From assembly GCA_963281155.1 (NCBI GenBank), contig CAUJLY010000004.1, forward strand, positions 1,178,001 through 1,242,000: DNA of 64,000 nt, written 5' to 3'. The notes under the pieces are model-generated. The model saw nothing but the letters and a program-made list of their open reading frames with translations. It was not told where the DNA came from and searched no databases. Below, piece by piece: positions 9,767 through 21,547 of this stretch. Positions within the stretch are counted from its first letter, which is position 1. Each line of letters starts with the position of its first letter. The position numbers were made by a program, and so were the translations under genes. This DNA is from Rhabditophanes sp. KR3021 (lineage: Eukaryota > Nematoda > Chromadorea > Rhabditida > Alloionematidae).

Positions 9767-10665
9767 CTAACAAAGTTCGGTTAAATTCTTGGCAGCTTTC
9801 TTTTCAATGCAGTCATTTCCATCAAATAAACAAGCTTCCGTATTACATTCATTGTTGCAAATGTTGTTATTTGAAACATTTTTACAAAATCGACCATCAA
9901 AACACTGACTGTATGGCAGCTTAACTTTATCAACTGTTACAGATTCTATCTTGTGATCTTCTTGAGTTTTGACATCTTCTGTTATATTTTGAACTTTCTC
10001 AATTTCACAATGATTACCTGTTACATTTTCTGGACATTCACATTCGTAACCACTTGTTTCTGATGTTACACATGATCCATCTCCACATAACTTCTTACCA
10101 TTTGAAGCACACATATCAACTTTGATTTCACAAAATTTGCCAGAATACTTTGAATTATATCTTTGGATATTTTGTAAAAATGAGCAAATATTTTGCCTGA
10201 GCCAGAGATGGTGACGTCGTCAGTTGTCTTGTAGACCATAGTTTCACCAAAGGTAGGTTCTTGAGAGGATTTGTGGGCTGAAAGTCTCTTTGGTGCATCG
10301 AAGTAGTCGTCGATGGCCTTTTGCTTTTGATCAACTGTCGTTTGGCTCATCACGAATAATTCTTTGTTATCTTCTATTTTTTCGACAGTTGGCATCGTGC
10401 TTGTTTCGATGGTGGAAGGAGTGTGGAGGGACGCTTGGTTGATACTTGTGCAGAGTTTTTTGGTGTTGTTGTTAGTATTAGCATGGGGAGATGTGCCTGA
10501 AGAATCGTCGGTCGTCTTGGTTTCTTGAGGTGAAGTGTTACATTTTATTGTAGTGATTGAAAGGGGGCTAGTCACACGTTTGCCTTTTGTACATGATATA
10601 GAGATGATAGTGGCTAAGAGTAGTGACAACACATTTAGTGTGAGGATGGTGATGAGGTCAGGCAT
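9767..10665 (-). pseudogene. EGF + Lin-12/Notch-repeat secreted or membrane protein with an unresolved frame break
   Basis: From an ATG at 10665 the minus strand encodes a hydrophobic N-terminal segment (LITILTLNVLSLLLATIISI), a Ser/Thr-rich linker and KQKAIDDYFDAPKRLS. Near 10150 the reading frame must change to reach GKFCEIKVDMC, a complete EGF module (cysteines in the C-x-C-x8-C style, ending NVTGNHCE) and then an LNR module (FCKNV...NECNTEACLFDGNDC). The stop is at 9767. I found no GT/AG pair that joins the two frames in phase, so this is either a frameshifted gene or one with an intron I could not resolve. LNR plus EGF is typical of Notch and pappalysin-like extracellular proteins, but this piece is far too short for Notch. 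Confidence 0.5.
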
Positions 10666-10978
10666 TGTTATAAAAGGAGTTAATTTAGAGTAGATTTGGT
10701 TGTTTATATTTTGGTAAAATTTGAATAAGTTACGCAATTATAAATATAAAAGTTGGCTCATCTAAGTAAATTTAAAATAGCTACTATTAGATTCCTTGAT
10801 GTAGAATCCAATTGAAAGAAATAGAAACACGTGTAAATAATTATTTGAATTATGAATTATTATTTTGATAAATGAAAGTTTGTAACACAACTTTAAAACA
10901 TAACCTTTATTCAATAGAATTCCAAAAAAACATTTTAAATACACAATTCAATAACTATTCGGATTAAAGCCATCATTA

Positions 10979-12451
10979 TTAAAGACAATTTTGAGTAGTG
11001 CAGCAGACCTGTAAGCAAAATTAGTATTGTTTCAGGTAATTACCAAGAACTTACTTTATGTCCGTATTTGTTACTATTCACACAGTAAGGGTAATCAGTG
11101 AAGGTACAGCTATTTAAACTAAGGCAATCTAAAGGTACATTGTAGTTTAGGTACATTTTTACCTGTCCGTAGATTCCACCATTAGTCGAACTTCCACAGC
11201 AGATATATTGGCCTCCATTGACTCTGGATGAATATTCACATCTGTAACCATTGGAACATTGCGTGTTTAGGCAGTTTTTGTATTGGTTGTTTCCGATCAT
11301 CTCAGCCATTGCTCCATTGGCCTGGCAGACTCCATTTCCTCCGTTGTTTCCTCCATTATTATTTCCTCTCGTACAAACTCCATTGTTGCAGTTGATATTG
11401 CGATCATTGTAGTTGCATTGTTGGTTGTAGATGCAGGCATTATTCAAACTAACTCGCATATAGCATTGTCCATTAATGCTGACTTGATTGGAATTGCAAT
11501 TCCCATTATTGCCTCCGTTGTTTCCTCCTTGCTGAGTACAAACATTGTTGCGACAGCTCAATTGCATATTATTTGAACTGCATTGAAGATCGTAGATACA
11601 AGCTTGTCCTACACTAGCCTTCATATAACACATTCCATTGATAGAAATTTGATTGGAGTTACAGTTGCCGGGATCTTGACTAGTAGAGGTACAAATTGAG
11701 TTGGTGCATCTCATGGCTCTGTTGTTTGAGGTAGTACATTGTTCATTGTATAAACAGGCACCTCCTGAATTTACTTTCATGTAACATTGGCCTGAAAATT
11801 GATGATTAATTGAAAAATGTTATCTTTTATTTACCATTGATTTGAACTTGATTAGCTCTACATCCAGCACTTCCTTGGTCAAATGGGTAATCTGAATCAG
11901 TGACACAAGATTGCCCATTGTAGATATTTCCTTGATTACAACGACAAGTGCTTGAAGAACAGACAGCTCCGTAGAAATTACATTGCTGTGTTTGCATGCA
12001 TCTTTCCCCGTAATTAGCAAGAGCGTAGCAGTAGTTGTTGATTTGAATCTGACCGAATCCACAGGGATTGTTGTCGAATTGTGGGTTTGACGAAGTAGTG
12101 CCATAGTTGCAAGTATTTCCGTTAAAATTGTACCCTGATCTGCAATAGCAAACGCTTGATCTGCATTCTGAATTGCCTATCGTGCATTGGTTGTTGTTGT
12201 TACATGAAGAGCCGTATGATCCAGATTGAGCTAAATTTAATTCAAACCTATTAAATTAATTTCTTATTTAACTTACAGTTCAAAAGCATACAACAGGTAG
12301 TCTGATAACAAAAATACCCAACAGCCGTATTCTGGCAAGTCCTGTCATCCTGGCAAGAAACTCCATTTCCCAGTCTCTGCATATTATTAGCACAAGATTG
12401 CCCATGACCGAATCCAACCAAAACAAGACCAATAAAAATATTAAAGAGCAT
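10979..12451 (-). CDS. secreted EB-module cysteine-rich protein, four exons
   Basis: Exons on the minus strand are 12451-12277, 12230-11835, 11791-11055 and 11008-10979; phases join cleanly and give 445 residues. A signal peptide (MLFNIFIGLVLVGFGHG) is followed by several cysteine-rich modules with the nematode EB pattern. Near-identical units of about 57 residues recur in exon 3 (motif CNSNQ-SING-CYM, then ACIY--QC). Asn/Gly-rich linkers separate the modules. The C-terminal half has a different cysteine pattern (QYICCGSS) and ends CCTTQNCL. EB-module proteins are nematode extracellular proteins, often of cuticle or pharynx, with function mostly unknown. A TATA-like motif lies about 60 bases upstream. 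Confidence 0.8.
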
Positions 12452-12506
12452 TATTATTAAAATTGAGACACTAAAGTGAGTATATGTTTCAACTGATTAA
12501 AGGATC

Positions 12507-12515
12507 CTTTATATA
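12507..12515 (-). promoter_or_regulatory. TATA-like box of the EB-module gene
   Basis: On the minus strand TATATAAAG lies 56-64 bases upstream of the ATG at 12451, a plausible core promoter position. Confidence 0.5.
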
Positions 12516-13383
12516 CTCGAACGTGACATTGACTTGCTTACACCAAAAAAAACTAGTTCCACGACTTTTGATTTTAGGATAAGTTGAAAGACACCTACCC
12601 CTTGTACCTTTTAGTTGGTTATTAGATGTTGTATGGTAATGTATAAATAAATATACATACATATTTGATTGTGTCAATAAGATTTGGTTGATTTTCTGTC
12701 TTGAGTTGTGTTCTACAAAACAATCTAATCAAATATTAGACCTGTCATTTTTCACCATTCTAATAGGCATTGGTGGGGTAAGATGTCATCATCAGATATT
12801 GTGTATGTATAAATAAAATAAGCAACAGGAAGCGTAATATCTTTTCTATTTACCGTATCACAATCCAGCAAACAAATGCTTAATATTTACCTAGTGTAAC
12901 AAGCAACTCCTAAGACAATAAAGGACCAGCTTCCTCCTAGTCGTGAGTCATGGAACAGAGAAAAGTTGAGACTTTTGATTAGCAAGGAATCAAAGTTTAC
13001 ATAAATGTCAAGTTCATAATTTGAAGTTAATTAAGATAAGCAAGATAAATTTGTTTAATTATAAAATGATACAAATTAAGTGTACAAAGTTGCGTGATGC
13101 TATTTTGCATTATTTGTGTAATTATGTAATTATATCATTTTATTGAATCTTTTGGTAAAGTTTGTTTATTCAAAAAATGTTTATCAATTGTTGAGGATAA
13201 GTCGGCGGCTACACTTTTGATATCATCGTCACTAATGCGTGTATAATATGAGTATTTCCTTTAGGAATTGAAAAAAGTTCATGAATCATGATGTTGTCAG
13301 GCTTTAGAATAAAGTTACGTAGTAAGGAGGAAATTAAAGACGCATGAAGAAGTTGAAAATAACTGTGGTTTGAGTAGTACATT
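12516..13383. other. intergenic, nothing recognised
   Basis: The stretch between the EB-module promoter and the 3' end of the next minus-strand gene contains no convincing coding segment or RNA gene. Confidence 0.6.
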
Positions 13384-13924
13384 TTAAGGAACATTCAGAT
13401 AGTTAACGTTGGCGGATGAACTATATGTTGGCGTGTTAGAACCTCCGGACCCTCCATTAGACCTGAGGATGACGTCACCCTCCACTCTGGATATGTCCGT
13501 TGACGATGACGAATACTTGGATTGGTTCTTGATGGAACCAGTCGGAGACAGTCGATTTTTATCGTTTGGTTGTAAACTGCTGAAAGATTGAATGGATGTG
13601 AAGGTATCTTGCCTAACGTCATTGGTACTACAATAAGAACAATTTGAAGAGATTAAAAATATAAATAAACAAATTCCCACACTATAACTAATAATGGACA
13701 CCCAGTAAAAAAGTTAACACAAATTCATAGATGAAATGTACCACAAACTAATAGCAATGACAAACACCAAACTAAAACAAATATTACCTCTTAGTCTTAT
13801 TATTAGTGAAAAAAGATGGCAAAGAAAGCATTTGACTGTTACCGGAAGAAGATCTCTGTACAGCGGAATTAGATTGCGTCGTCGTATTGTTATTATTAGT
13901 TGATGATTGTTCATTATCAGACAT
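13384..13924 (-). CDS. small Ser/Asn/Thr-rich protein, two exons
   Basis: Exons 13924-13788 and 13627-13384 join in phase (AAG AG/T ACC) to give 126 residues. The protein opens MSDNEQSSTNNNN, continues with low-complexity Ser/Asn sequence and has no hydrophobic segment, so it is probably intracellular and disordered. The most complex part is ALPSFF-like (MLSLPSFFTNN) plus DVRQDTFTSIQSFSSLQ. I do not recognise a family. The 160-base intron contains stops in all frames, which supports splicing. Confidence 0.55.
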
Positions 13925-15225
13925 CGTAAATATGCTATTTTTACTGATTAAATAATATACACTTTTGCTATATAAATAGAATAAGAATAAATTGAGTTTA
14001 TATAAAAATAAGTGTGCAAAAGGATGTGCAACAAGAAGTAATATTTTGCACACACCACGTTTGATAGGAATGACAAAAGGTATGAAAGTTGATTGAATAT
14101 ATAAGCGTCAGGGATGGAATGGCACACGTATACTTGTTGTTGTGTAAACTTTTTGGAGATAAAGATTTTGGTGAAAGGAGGAGGTGTAACAATTCAGTTT
14201 ATTTATTATGTTACGGCATATCTCATCATTATCTAATTTTGATGGAATGAAAAATATAGTGGTGTCGTAGATGCACCCAAACCCCATCTTCGATGCCTTC
14301 CTTTTCCGATTATTTGTCTTTTTTGGTTAAGTTAAAAGATGGTATATGTATAGAATTAGTTAAAGGCTAATTAAATAGGTGGCAGAAGGTGAGGAGAAAG
14401 AGACGGCAGAAGGCATATGTGCTCATCACCCTTCTTTATCTTTCCTAGTTTGGAACTCTCAAAAAATGGAAAGAAAGGTTATGACGTTTTGGGTTTCTTT
14501 TTTGAAGGTGTCGTTAAAAATAGATGTAAAAATAATGTAAATGAGCACCTTTAATTCAGTTAATTATGGCTCAAACTATAACAAACAATTATCCCAATTT
14601 ACGTATTCTTTACGTAATTTTAAAAATTAAAAAATGCCACGTCTGTAATTTTGGTTTAATTTAAAAGTTTGAAATAAAAATATGCACAGTACAAATTAGG
14701 TTGATGTGGTGGTTGTTTGTGTTGTTGAACTGATGCTAGTGGCAAAGTCTACCCTAGATATATCTGGATTGTTGTTGTTAGGTGGTGTTTTGAAGAAGGT
14801 AACAATATTATCTACAAATGAATTGCTTAAATGGTAAGCATATTATCTAAAAGCAAGCTTATTTGCATCTACATATAGTTTGTTGCAAAAAATGAAGAAT
14901 ATTAAAAAGCTTTTCAATTAGTAATGACAAAATAATTGGCAAATTACAACACAAAAAGAATATAATGACTTCCAAATAAAAACACACATTGACGTAATAG
15001 AAAAGTATGTTGCCATTATTAGAATCTTTTCAAAGTAAATTACATGTAGAGTGCTAATTTTAACTATTGCAAACAAAGAGATGTTGTTTAAACTTTTATT
15101 TAAAAGATATAAACTAGTTATTAAAAAAGGCAGCAGTTGTATAAAAAAAATAAAAAAATAATAACAATAAAGATTTTAGCCATGTAGTTAGGCACACAAT
15201 TAATAAGATACCAATTTAATTAATC
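13925..15225. other. intergenic, nothing recognised
   Basis: No coding sequence or RNA gene was recognised. The sequence is AT-rich with scattered homopolymers. Confidence 0.6.
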
Positions 15226-17137
15226 TTAGTAGCTATCTTTGGAGAAGGAATTATGGGACTGTTGCTTCCTTAAGCGTCTATCAACAATGTCAAATAACAT
15301 TTGCTCAGTTACAGGGTATTGGATCGTGTTCATGACCGAAATAGCTGTGTGGATGGCATTAGGATGACTCTTGTCAGTTCTTTCACGCATCAGAACCCAT
15401 TGATTATTCTAAACAAGTTTATGATATTAATTAATAAAGTTAATTACTTACCTCCAGCTTGCACTCAATGATTTTTCCATCGAACACTTGAAGTGCCTTG
15501 GTTGCTTTTATTGTCCCAAAAGGCTCACTTTTGCCATTAACAAAAAGTTTTCCTTCGTAGGAGATTGGTTCTCCTGGCTTGACTCTTTTTTCAATTTGCA
15601 GCCGAAAGTCAATTGAAGCGTGTGAAGGAGGTTTCCATTTAAAGATATTGTCTTGTCTTCCACCATAGTAGCCCCCTTTGACTGGCTGAAATATCAGGCC
15701 ATCAATTTCATGGCCCAAATTACTTGTGAATTTGGGGCTCAGTAACTTGGGAATTGTACTGAGCTCGTAAAATTCTTTCCATCTGATGCTGAGTTCTTCC
15801 TTCGACCTGTCGAGGAATCCTTTTTCTATAGCCACCTTTCTTGGGTTAATCAACTCATTTCGGATACAACTCATACGCATTCTGTAGTCACACTTCATAA
15901 TCTCAGTTTCTCCGAAGCGAATGATATCGTAGATCAACATCCGAGGTATCTTCGTCACCTGTCCATTTTTGGGATCCTTAACCTCCTCAATAATACACTC
16001 AGCATCTACAAGAGTGTCCTTAACATGGCCACCTTTCCGTCCTGGAAATCTTAGCTTTTCAAGCCTATAAACTATATTGTCTCGATCAAAGGCATATATC
16101 TCGCCTTCACCAACAATTAATACGAGATATCTAAGGCCATCAGCTTTCCATGACACCATGTAATCTTCGTTAGCCAACACACTCAAATTGTTTTGCTTTG
16201 GTGAACATTCTAGCGAAACTGGCTGAGCTCCTGGGAACTCTGGTGCACCATGTCTATCCGGCTTTTGAAAACGGCAATACTCCTTGATCAAGCATTGGAG
16301 ATTGTAAGTGACTGTTTTGTCGATTACACGATGAGCACAAGACACTTTTCCCTCCATAAATTGGCCCCGACCACGTGAAATGTCAAGTCCATCGTTTCCA
16401 GACTCTCCCCCATCAACTGGGCCATTCTCCCAATCAGGTCGACCCATGGATGTTAGTTTTTCCTCCTCGGGATCTCCATAGCGCTCAAGTAGATCGTCCA
16501 AGTAATCCTGTTTGTAGATTCCATTCGGTCTAGCATTAGTAAATACGTTAACAGCCGTATCAGAAGAGAAACTGTCCTGTTCCATCAAGTATGCAGCTAT
16601 TAGAAAACCCGTTCTGTTGAAACCATGAGTACAATGCACCCCTATTAATTTGCCTGGATTGTTCTCAAAGAAGTCGGCACAAAGTTTAATAAATCGACGC
16701 ACTTCATCCCCATCGGGCGTTGAACCGTGTCCAGCCAATGGCATCTTTTCATATCGGCAACCTTTTGAAGTGACTTCGGTCTGATCGTAGTACCTGCTTG
16801 TTTTCGTCAAATCTACCCACAGTCGAATGTCTTTCTTTATAGTCCCCATATGTTCAAATACATGACTAGGTTGAAAGCGAAGAGATCTATCAGGAATTTC
16901 GGAATCAAATTTAGACGAAAGAGGCGTCTTAAACGGCACAAATTTATCTTCCACAATACCACCTATTTTGGGGCAATAAAGCCATCTCTCAGGTAACGTC
17001 AAGTTTCCCTGTCCATTGTACTGCGATTTTGCAGATCCACCATTATCGTGACTTTTATTTTCTAAATAATGTAATGTTATGCAGTGAAAAATGGTTTCAA
17101 ACATACCTGCATCTTCAATGGGATAACGACGTTTCAT
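15226..17137 (-). CDS. cel-1: bifunctional mRNA capping enzyme (RNA triphosphatase + guanylyltransferase)
   Basis: Exons on the minus strand are 17137-17107, 17061-15452 and 15408-15226, giving 607 residues, close to animal RNGTT. The N-terminal half is a cysteine-phosphatase-type RNA triphosphatase with the P-loop [10 protein letters not shown] near residue 152. The C-terminal half is the guanylyltransferase: nucleotidyl-Lys motif KADGLR near residue 316, then motif IIIa/IV ([15 protein letters not shown]), motif V (FKWKPP) and, in the last exon, motif [16 protein letters not shown]. The enzyme adds the 5' GMP cap to nascent RNA polymerase II transcripts in the nucleus. I chose the ATG at 17137 because it starts directly before a splice donor in phase; longer upstream reading is not family-like. 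C. elegans cel-1 is the orthologue by domain layout. Confidence 0.93.
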
Positions 17138-18012
17138 TGTAAAGCGAAGTTGTTCAAATATCTTACACAATAATATAATATTTTCGTGAGATATTTCTTT
17201 TAGATGAGAACTTAAAAGGGACGTCTTTCCAATTGTCTGGCGAAAGATAAGTCGTGGTGAAAGTTTGAAAAACAAAAGCTATTAGTTAGCGAGTTGAATG
17301 TGCGGGAAAGGTGTGGTATAGAATAGATTAGTATTGGGTAAAGACTATTTATGTTTGAGAATCTTTATCTAATATAGTGGAAAAGTGATGGACTAACATC
17401 TGATAAGTTGAAAAAGATTAACATATAGTATGGATAATAAGTGTGAAAAGAATTTTCCGGACTAGTATGTTTTTGAAGCAAACCATTCTATGAAAGCTTT
17501 CATTAGGTTAATTTACGAATGATGTAATTCAAATAGATTTATTATTTACAAAACACCAAAAGAGTTTAAAAATATTAGTTGATTGAAAGTAGATGTAATA
17601 TCGTGGTAAAGATACGGTTGTACTAATTTATGTGTAACTTAGGCATAATAATGCTTCTGTTAAACTGAGAAGTATAATATGCTGCTCAAGTATATGCCTC
17701 TTTCATGTATAAAGGCATTAGTTAATTGATAGGGTAATATTTGATAAATGGAAAACTTTTTCAAAAACCTCAAAACTTGATCAAAAATAATTATCATTAA
17801 AGAAATTAAAAGTTTGGGATATAGGCTAGTCAAAGACCTTGCAAATGTGACTAAAATTATCTTCTTATGTGCTCCAAAACAAAAGTCAGAATAAAAATTC
17901 AAATTTTTACAAAAGATATTTTTCCAAAATGGCAATTTATTTGTAATTGTATTTTAATTAATAAAGACAATAGTAAACGCAAATAAATAAAGTAAATACA
18001 TACATATTTGAT
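17138..18012. other. intergenic, nothing recognised
   Basis: The 91-aa ORF on the minus strand near 17660-17935 has no family likeness or splice context. Nothing else was seen. Confidence 0.55.
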
Positions 18013-19054
18013 TTAAATAGATACATGTTTTGATACTCTAATTACGGATTTTTGTGTTGGTTTAACTTTATCATTAATAAAGCCAATTCTAATTAAACGA
18101 TTTCTCATTACTTTTCTATTTCTTGACAATGCAAATAAAAATGTATATACGTTAATTGGAGGTACTAACGAGCTACAAATAAGTACCCATGACCCAACAT
18201 TCCTCCATTTTAGATCAAAAATTAGTGAAAATAACATTGCGGAGATTGGAATCAAAGAGCATAGTAAAGGTGCTACTGATTGAACAAAGAAGATCACTTT
18301 AAATTCTTGATTCATTCTTTTAACTTCTGAAGACAGCGTTTTAGCTATTTGTTCCTGATACTCTGAATATTTTCTGTAGGTAATAAACATTAACACAACA
18401 ATAGTTGATAAGTAAATAAAAAGACCAGATAGCATTATGTAAAATCTTAGTTCAAGCTAAAATAAATAAATATTAGATTTATCATAGATTTATTAAACTT
18501 ACGTATTTATAACCAACTGCTTTTGAGGATGGACCAAATTCAGGATCATTAATTCCTTCTTCTAAATTTTTATTGTAAATATAATGTATTGGAATGTCAT
18601 AATCAAAAAATATGCACAAGTAAATACAAAGTAAAATAGGAATGGCTCCTGTGATCAAAATAGCTAAGAAAAAATGCTTTGTGTCAATATCAAAAATACT
18701 TTTAATTGCCACATAACGAGCAATCATAGTGGTTGCGGCAAAGGTTGCATTCGTATACAAAGCCATCATGTTAAGTCCAATAAAAAAGCGATAAAGCCAT
18801 TGAGGTACATCAAAATAATGATCAATCGGTAGATGATAAAGTATGTATTCATCAATTACTATTATGTCAACTCGTATAAAAAAGCTAACACAACTAAAAA
18901 ATAAGTCAAAGACAATTGAAAAGAAAAGAATAAGAGTATATCCACTGTATCCTTTGGCATCCTTGAAATGTTTAATCATTGATAGGGCCAAAATATTTCC
19001 AATTAAGGAAAAGGTAAAAATAATATAGCTACAAATTGCTTCAATACTTCCCAT
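18013..19054 (-). CDS. serpentine (7TM) chemoreceptor-like receptor, two exons
   Basis: Exons 19054-18503 and 18456-18013 join in phase 0 across a 46-base intron and give 331 residues. Seven hydrophobic segments are visible: TM1 ICSYIIFTFSLIGNILALSM, TM2-TM4 in the first exon, and in the second exon the YIMLSGLFIYLSTIVVLMF, FFVQSVAPLLCSLIPISAMLF and PPINVYTFLFAL segments. The short cytoplasmic tail is basic. The pattern fits the nematode chemoreceptor (Str/Srd-like) superfamily; I cannot fix the subfamily. Expected role is in sensory neurons. Confidence 0.75.
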
Positions 19055-20113
19055 TTTGTGAATAATACTTGATGCAATTTGTCAACGCTTAAATACCTTG
19101 ATTCATGAGAAAGTGTTATTGCCTAGTCAGGAAGTATATTTTGAGTTAAGGAAAATATGTTTGGATAATCATAACATACCCGTTTGTAGTATAATAAAAG
19201 TCTAGTACGTGAGTACGTGGCAAAGTTAATGTTTTGATCATTTTTATTATGTATTTGGATATTCAATAACATCACAAAAATAGCAATTTTCTCATAGTTA
19301 AACCTGAAATTCCGTAAATTAGTCCGTAACATTTTTTTGTGAGATATTTAAATGCCTCCCCTGACGAGCAGAAAAGGGATATCAAAGATTTTTTAATGAT
19401 TTAGGTATAAAAATACCGTGGCTTTCAAACTTCATTAACAGAATTATTATAAAATACACATTGCTCCGGGGAAATAGAGTTAAAGGGTGAAAACCTTGGC
19501 TTTTCCCTAAACTGATGTTATGAAAAAACTGTTACACCAGTTTGTAGAGCTAGAAAAACTAAGTCTAATGGCATAATTATAAAATCAAGGGTCTAAGGGG
19601 TTCGCTTGCTAGGATGAGTAATAAGGGAAGACCGCAAGTGGTAAAACATATTTCTTTTGTACTATGTTTATAAGTGTCAAAATAGGTTTACATCAATCAA
19701 CGCTCTTATGTAGAAAGTTAGAATCTCATTTGGTTAGGCCGCTTGCAAGGCAATGATATAAAAAAGAAGTCTCGAAAAGGCGTATTCCGAATCTGGTTAG
19801 ACCTTTATTGCTAAAATATTAATCCCATGTCTTACAAATAAGTGCCATTATTCTTTTTCATTTATGAATTCAGTATAAGATTTCTCAATATTTTTTTTAC
19901 AAAAAGTACATTCAATATCATTAGGAATTCGGTATAAGATTTCTTAATAAATTTTTATTACATGTTTTTAAAGATAAGAGATAACGCTATCGAAGATTAT
20001 CATAAAAGGTATCTGTATAAAATAATGCATTGGTTATTTAATTGTGATTTTTGCAATTTTTTAAAGAAACTGCTAACTAATACAATTGTTCTATCTATAC
20101 AAACCAGGAAGAA
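19055..20113. other. intergenic, contains one copy of a dispersed repeat
   Basis: Apart from the 295-base repeat at 19506-19800 there is no recognisable gene. A polypyrimidine/AG acceptor lies just upstream of the ATG at 20114. Confidence 0.6.
19506..19800 (+). repeat. dispersed repeat, copy 1 (inverted relative to copy at 44827-45117)
   Basis: This stretch reappears in reverse complement at 44827-45117. Shared blocks include CTGATGTTATGAAAAAACTG (with differences), GGATGAGTAATAAGGGAAGAC, ATAAGTGTCAAAATAGGTTT, ACTTTCTACATAA in complement and AATCTGGTTA at the far end. No ORF, terminal inverted repeat or polymerase III box is evident. It behaves like a short non-autonomous interspersed element. 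Confidence 0.75.
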
Positions 20114-20479
20114 ATGCCAAAAAAAACTTACAAGCAGGTATTCATGGTTTATAATTACTGTTTAATTATTTCTTTTAAGACTTCAAATTTAATAGCTCCA
20201 TTCAAGAGAAAACGTACATACAATAAGGTGACGGAAGAGGTTAGAAAAGATCCAAAATATATTGCTGACAGGTTAAGAAAAAATATAGCTTCAAAGAAAC
20301 ATAGAAAATCTAAAAAAGAAGAAAATGAAATAAGAAAAATTGAAATTAAAAGACTTGAAGCAATAAAAATAAGATTGGAAAAAATACATACAGATATTGA
20401 CGCCACCATGAAATTGTACAAAAGAAGATGTAACAAGGCTATGAAATCATTTCCAGAAGCTCTTGAAAATTATCAGTAA
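20114..20479 (+). CDS. miniature C/EBP-like bZIP protein (copy 1 of a tandem pair)
   Basis: Exon 1 is 20114-20137 (MPKKTYKQ) and exon 2 is 20180-20479; the 42-base intron is phase 0. The 107-residue product is almost only a bZIP: a basic region DPKYIADRLRKNIASKKHRK with the Asn-x2-Ala...Arg pattern of bZIP DNA contacts, followed by heptad leucine/isoleucine positions (IKRLEAIKIRLEKIHTDI). The basic region resembles C/EBP and PAR-type factors. No activation domain is present. A paralogue of the same exon layout lies 0.7 kb downstream on the same strand. Confidence 0.72.
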   Translation: MPKKTYKQVFMVYNYCLIISFKTSNLIAPFKRKRTYNKVTEEVRKDPKYIADRLRKNIASKKHRKSKKEENEIRKIEIKRLEAIKIRLEKIHTDIDATMKLYKRRCNKAMKSFPEALENYQ

Positions 20480-21174
20480 TGTGTACCTTTTGTTAAAGCT
20501 GAAACTATTTTGAAAATTCCTATTTATGGAATTCACTATTATATTATCTATTGACAATGTACAATTATCATAATAAATCATTTTCTCCCTTGTTTACGAT
20601 TCTTCAGTATAAGTCCAGCTGATGTATTTCACGAAGGTCCCTGATCTTTTTACATTTCTAATTGTATCTTTCGAATCTCATAGGGATTTCACTTGTTTGG
20701 CTAAATTGTTCATAATTGTAAGTATGCATACATTTTAATTTTGATCAGCTTTATAATTAAATAAGATTTATTTAGAATAACTTTTATTTGCTTAAATATA
20801 TCTAGATTAAGTTATTTTTTTGAATGATATATATGTGGAAAATTAGATTTGGCATAAAAAGCCAATTTAAATTCAAAAGCCATATTTTGATATAATTTAT
20901 AACCAGTTACTAAGCTTTGTTAATAATATTGGTAACAAAAAATATTTCTTAACACATACTGCGCTACAACATGAATGACAATATTTTAATTATTTAATCG
21001 TTTACATCCAATTTCTTAACTTTAATAAAGAAGATAAGAACTGATACCCCTTGCGAAAGCTATATAAATGGTACGTATGTATTTGTATTCAATCTGCCCA
21101 AAAACATTGTTGGCTGCTTTTAATATATCAAAGGGTAATATTAATATTATTAATTTTTTTCTTTATATCTAAAT
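20480..21174. other. spacer between the two bZIP genes
   Basis: AT-rich sequence without a recognisable gene; it should contain the promoter of the second bZIP gene. Confidence 0.6.
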
Positions 21175-21547
21175 ATGTCTACTAAGGAAGGAACGATCTT
21201 CAAAGAGGTATTAATTGTTTTAGTAATAATTTTAAAAAAATTTAAAGGGAGAATCGTCCAAAGTTTCATTAACAGATAAAAAACGCCAATATAATAAAAA
21301 GAGTGAGGAAGAAAAAACTCCCGAATATTTTAATAGTAGGGAGAAAAATAAGGAATCAGTACAACGAAACAGACAAAAAGAAAAGCAGGAGCAACAGCAA
21401 AGGACAGCTGAAATTAAACAATTGGAAGCAAGGAAAGCAGATTTAAAACAACAACTTGAAAATATAAATGTCATGAAACAGCTGTACAAGGAAAGATATC
21501 AGGAAACAATGGACGCATATACTATAGTTCCTGAAAATGAATATTAA
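21175..21547 (+). CDS. miniature C/EBP-like bZIP protein (copy 2 of a tandem pair)
   Basis: Exon 1 is 21175-21207 (MSTKEGTIFKE) and exon 2 is 21248-21547, with a 40-base phase 0 intron. The 110-residue protein has the same plan as the gene at 20114: basic region TPEYFNSREKNKESVQRNRQ (Asn-x2-Ser-Val-x-Arg-x-Arg), then a coiled coil AEIKQLEARKADLKQQLENI and a shared VMKQLYKERYQ end (compare TMKLYKRRCNK in copy 1). The shared intron position shows origin by tandem duplication; strong divergence between copies suggests an old event. Such short bZIPs could form heterodimers and block or redirect larger bZIPs (inference). Confidence 0.72.

Noticed and set aside
11283..11576. 97-aa plus-strand ORF rich in Ile, Ser and Val
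   Set aside because: Antisense of the repeated EB-module exon.
17660..17935. 91-aa minus-strand ORF with hydrophobic stretches
   Set aside because: AT-rich composition explains the Phe/Ile/Leu content; no splice sites or family pattern.
21232..21489. 85-aa minus-strand ORF rich in Cys, Ser and Phe
   Set aside because: It is the antisense of the second bZIP gene, whose plus-strand protein is clearly more coherent.
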